Part shown: positions 5,637 to 7,750 of the stretch, in pieces
Position numbering within the stretch: position 1 is the stretch's first letter
How the letters are laid out: each line of letters begins with the position of its first letter
Source: Anaerolineales bacterium UBA3071
Lineage (GTDB): Bacteria > Chloroflexota > Anaerolineae > UBA3071
DNA length: 7,750 bases
Assembly: GCA_002366755.1 (NCBI GenBank)
Contig: DFBV01000078.1
Location: 10,201 to 17,950, forward strand
Reading direction: 5' to 3'
Notes under the pieces: generated by a model
What the model was told of the DNA's origin: nothing
What the model saw: the letters and a program-made list of their open reading frames with translations, nothing else
Database searches by the model: none
Made by a program: the position numbers and the translations under genes

Positions 5637-5883
5637 ACCGCTGATGGTGCAGGCTCGCTTCGATACTCAGGGGCGGGCACAGCCGGTGGCCTTCGTCTGG
5701 CGCAACCGCACCCGCTACATCACCGATCAGGGACGGGAGTGGGTGGAAGAAGCGGATTCTGACGCTCCATGCCGCTGCTTCCTCGTGCAGGCCGCCAATG
5801 GCGACACCTTCGAGCTGAGGCTGGAGTTGGAGACACTGTGCTGGCGGTTGCACCGCGCCTGGCTTCAACCGCAGTCAGCATAG
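5611..5883 (+). CDS. Small conserved-looking protein, possibly DUF6504-like
   Basis: This 90-residue protein has no function I can name. It is acidic and Trp-rich, with segments AFVWRNRTRYI (27-37), REWVEEA (42-48), FLVQAANGDTFELRLEL (57-73) and CWRLHRAWL (77-85). The pattern of a short beta strand, W-x-x-R-x-R-Y, a Trp-rich middle, then strands ending in WxLxRxW resembles, from memory, the small DUF6504 family of Actinobacteria and Chloroflexota, which suggests a small beta-rich domain. It has no signal peptide or membrane segment. The ATG at 5611 has GAAGG just 2 nt upstream and GAGGAA further up (5595-5600), and overlaps the end of pncC by 26 nt in another frame. That implies coupled translation, and the protein's start is supported mainly by this context. 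Confidence 0.7.
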   Translation: MSQWQFVDEPLMVQARFDTQGRAQPVAFVWRNRTRYITDQGREWVEEADSDAPCRCFLVQAANGDTFELRLELETLCWRLHRAWLQPQSA

Positions 5884-5899
5884 CCTCACCAGAACCCTT

Positions 5900-7531
5900 C
5901 TACATCTCCCCTTTCTCCGTTGTGTACCAGAGCATGGGCAAGTAGGCGCGCCAGCCAGGCAGCGGGGTGGCCATGCTGGTAGGCGTCGCCGTGGCGGTGG
6001 GCGTAGGCGTGGAACTGGGCGTCGGCGTGCTCGTTGGCGTGCCGGGAGTCCAGGCCAGTGCGGCCCACACTGCATCGAAGGCGTTGATAATGCCGTATCC
6101 CCAGGTGTTGTTGGGCAGCGCATCGGGAGGTTCGCCACCGCAGGGCACGGTAGCGGTCTTGGGGTCAGTGGTTTGCACGATGAGGTCCTCGATGGCGTCC
6201 ACCTGTCCCCTGAGCTGCGGATTGGCCGAGAGCATGAGGGCCACCTGTCCGGCTACATGTGGGGCAGCCATGGAGGTTCCACTGCCAGAGCCGTAACCAC
6301 CATTGCTCTGGCACGAGCGTACGCTCACACCTGGAGCGGCGACGTCCGGCTTCAGGCGATTGCTGCCATCCACAATGACCGGCCCACGGCTGGAGAAGCC
6401 GGCGATGGTGTCCCCATCAGCAAAGGCTCCCACGCTGAAGGCAGCCTCGTAGATTGCAGGCGGGTATTGCACACTGCCACAACCGTCGTACCCATAGTTG
6501 CCGGCAGAGACAACGACCATGATGCCCGCTGCTCCTACCGCCTCGACTGCCGCCTGAAGCGTCTCCGGCCCGCATCCTTCGCTGGGGGGACAGGCCCAGG
6601 AGTTGTTAATCACGTCGGGGGCCAGGGCTGGATCGCCATCGGCCATCGGGTCGCCGCCGTGGGAGTAAGGGGCAAGGAAGAACTCGAAGCACTCGATGTA
6701 ACGGGCCGGCGTGCCGAACCCTGCTGAGTCCATGTTCTTGCAACCGATCCAGCGTGCCTCCGGCGCCATGCCGATGCGCTCACTCTCCCCGCCTTTGCCC
6801 ACAACGATGCCCAGGGTGAGCGTGCCATGACCGTGGTCGTCGTAGGGCACGGCTTGATAGTTGACGGCATCGTGCCAGTGGGTGTCGTGGTGCGCCTGCT
6901 CACCATCCCAGCCGCGGTACCGCTCCTTCAGCGCTTCGTGCCGCCAGAAGATACCCGTGTCGTTCCCGGCCACCACCACTCCCTTGCCGCGTATCCCCAT
7001 GGCCCACACCTCCTCGGCGCGGACGCGCTCAATGCCCCAAGGAACGCCTTCCTCTACCTGTGCGCTCGCCCCTGAACCACTCGCTGACGGAAGCGGCAGA
7101 TCCGCCCGCACGCGGGGGTTCGCCTCCAGACGGGCCACGTCGGAGCGTGCAGCCAGTTCCAGCAGTAGCCCCCGATCGCCGCGCACCTTCACCATGTTGA
7201 CCAGATAGAAAGCCTGATAGGGGACGCCGCGAGCGCGCAGGTGGGCGACAAGCGGGGCCTGGCTGCGGCGGGCAACCGACCGCAGCATCTCGAAGACGAT
7301 GTGGCCTTGGGCCCGCTTGGTGGGCAACTGCGCCGCGTCGCGCAGATCGGCCTGCTCCCGCAGCACGATCAGGACATCCGCCTCGCCCTGAGCCTGCATC
7401 TCCGCCCATAGGTGAGAGGAGATGTCGGCCATCGGCCAAGTCGCTTGGGCTTGTGGCTGGCTGCCGACCGGCACGACAAGAAACGCGACAGCCAGCAGCA
7501 GGAAAGGAACCCATCGGGCACGTGAGGTCAT
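5900..7531 (-). CDS. Secreted subtilisin-family (S8) serine protease
   Basis: The 543-residue protein starts with a signal peptide (basic MTSRAR, hydrophobic 8-22, likely cleavage after AQA at 28-30). An inhibitor-I9-like propeptide covers about 50-140 and the S8 catalytic domain about 163-490. The triad is visible: Asp191 in NDTG, His235 in GHGT and Ser420 in SGTSMAAPHVAG, with the oxyanion Asn345 in SAGN. The usual HGTHVAG is HGTLTLG here, so the second His is Leu while the catalytic His is kept. Seven cysteines lie in the mature part (264, 281, 314, 320, 351, 407, 464), so disulfides are likely. A Thr/Pro-rich linker spans about 495-525 and leads to a short tail with YLPML. The ATG at 7531 lies 6 bp after the helicase stop with a weak AGGCG site, so cotranscription is likely. 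Its substrate is unknown. It converges with the plus-strand cluster, leaving 16 bp between stops and no visible terminator. Confidence 0.93.
   Translation of the reverse strand: MTSRARWVPFLLLAVAFLVVPVGSQPQAQATWPMADISSHLWAEMQAQGEADVLIVLREQADLRDAAQLPTKRAQGHIVFEMLRSVARRSQAPLVAHLRARGVPYQAFYLVNMVKVRGDRGLLLELAARSDVARLEANPRVRADLPLPSASGSGASAQVEEGVPWGIERVRAEEVWAMGIRGKGVVVAGNDTGIFWRHEALKERYRGWDGEQAHHDTHWHDAVNYQAVPYDDHGHGTLTLGIVVGKGGESERIGMAPEARWIGCKNMDSAGFGTPARYIECFEFFLAPYSHGGDPMADGDPALAPDVINNSWACPPSEGCGPETLQAAVEAVGAAGIMVVVSAGNYGYDGCGSVQYPPAIYEAAFSVGAFADGDTIAGFSSRGPVIVDGSNRLKPDVAAPGVSVRSCQSNGGYGSGSGTSMAAPHVAGQVALMLSANPQLRGQVDAIEDLIVQTTDPKTATVPCGGEPPDALPNNTWGYGIINAFDAVWAALAWTPGTPTSTPTPSSTPTPTATATPTSMATPLPGWRAYLPMLWYTTEKGEM
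5957..6049 (-). repeat. Degenerate Thr/Pro-coding tandem repeat in the protease gene
   Basis: On the plus strand this stretch is built from repeated GGCGT-type units. On the coding strand it gives TPT/TPS/TAT-type units at protease residues about 495-525. It encodes a flexible, probably extended linker between the catalytic domain and the C-terminal tail. The copies are imperfect, so it is a coding low-complexity repeat and not a mobile or CRISPR repeat. Confidence 0.8.
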
Positions 7532-7537
7532 GATCGC

Positions 7538-7750
7538 CTAATCGCTAAGTTTCTGCAGCTTGGCGAAGCTCGCCAACAGCGTCTTGATGCCCTTACCCGG
7601 GAAGGCCACCTTCACTTCCTCGTCATCGTTCGTCACCTTGCTCTCGATGACCGTTCCCTCCCCGAAAAGGGGGTGGCGCACCCGCTGTCCCACGGCGAAT
7701 TGCGGTTCGGAAGGCGGGGCCGGAGATGGCGCCACGCTGACCTTGAGGGC
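7538..7750 (-). CDS. C-terminal end of a UvrD/PcrA-type DNA helicase (partial)
   Basis: The last 70 codons of a gene that enters from the right edge. The frame is open to the end of the window, so the gene continues beyond it, and the GTG at 7735 is not its start. The residues VGQRVRHPLFGEGTVIES, then VKVAFPGKGIKTLLASFAKLQKL, match the small Tudor-like domain at the C-terminus of PcrA/UvrD superfamily 1A helicases, which in PcrA contacts RNA polymerase. A Pro/Ser-rich linker (VAPSPAPPSEP) precedes it, as in those proteins. The helicase core itself is not in the window, so pcrA or uvrD cannot be told apart. The protease gene starts 6 bp downstream, suggesting one transcript. Confidence 0.85.
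   Translation of the reverse strand, partial: ALKVSVAPSPAPPSEPQFAVGQRVRHPLFGEGTVIESKVTNDDEEVKVAFPGKGIKTLLASFAKLQKLSD

Noticed and set aside
5884..5899. Bidirectional terminator between the convergent genes
   Set aside because: The 16-bp gap contains no inverted repeat or T-run.
5957..6049. GGCGT-type tandem repeat as a CRISPR or non-coding minisatellite
   Set aside because: Units are short, degenerate, have no spacers and keep the protease reading frame as a Thr/Pro linker.
7538..7735. Stand-alone 65-residue gene starting at 7735
   Set aside because: The frame stays open to the window edge and the sequence is the known C-terminal domain of UvrD/PcrA helicases, so it is a truncated gene.

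Overview
The window is about 60% GC by eye, almost fully coding, and reads as chromosomal housekeeping DNA from a bacterium, most likely of the phylum Chloroflexota. The lineage guess rests on three things: a short EF-Ts of 197 residues, an S2 protein with a long acidic tail, and a secreted protease that ends in a Thr/Pro-rich linker followed by a YLP-type C-terminal motif. The last trait is, from memory, common in secreted proteins of Chloroflexus, Roseiflexus and Anaerolinea relatives. No database search was possible.

Layout: (1) Positions 10-4511, minus strand, hold the classic conserved run rpsB-tsf-pyrH-frr-uppS-cdsA, transcribed from right to left. It joins translation (S2, EF-Ts, ribosome recycling factor), pyrimidine nucleotide supply (UMP kinase) and envelope lipid synthesis (undecaprenyl-PP synthase, CDP-diglyceride synthase). 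(2) Positions 4512-4835 are the one sizeable gene-free stretch. It holds two back-to-back promoters, one for each strand, placed symmetrically about position 4735. It also holds a terminator-like hairpin in the rpsB leader and a second hairpin at the start of the rightward transcript. (3) Positions 4836-5883, plus strand, hold a small Trm112-like zinc protein, a stand-alone PncC/CinA C-terminal amidase and a small protein of uncertain family, closely packed or overlapping. (4) Positions 5900-7531, minus strand, encode a secreted subtilisin-family protease that converges on the plus-strand cluster. (5) Positions 7538-7750, minus strand, are the 3' end of a UvrD/PcrA-type helicase gene lying 6 bp upstream of the protease, so the two are probably cotranscribed.

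I found no mobile element, CRISPR array, tRNA, rRNA, phage gene or defence system, and nothing that amounts to a new multi-gene system. The most interesting material is regulatory: the symmetric divergent promoter pair and the possible attenuator ahead of rpsB. Next in interest is the C-terminal motif of the protease.
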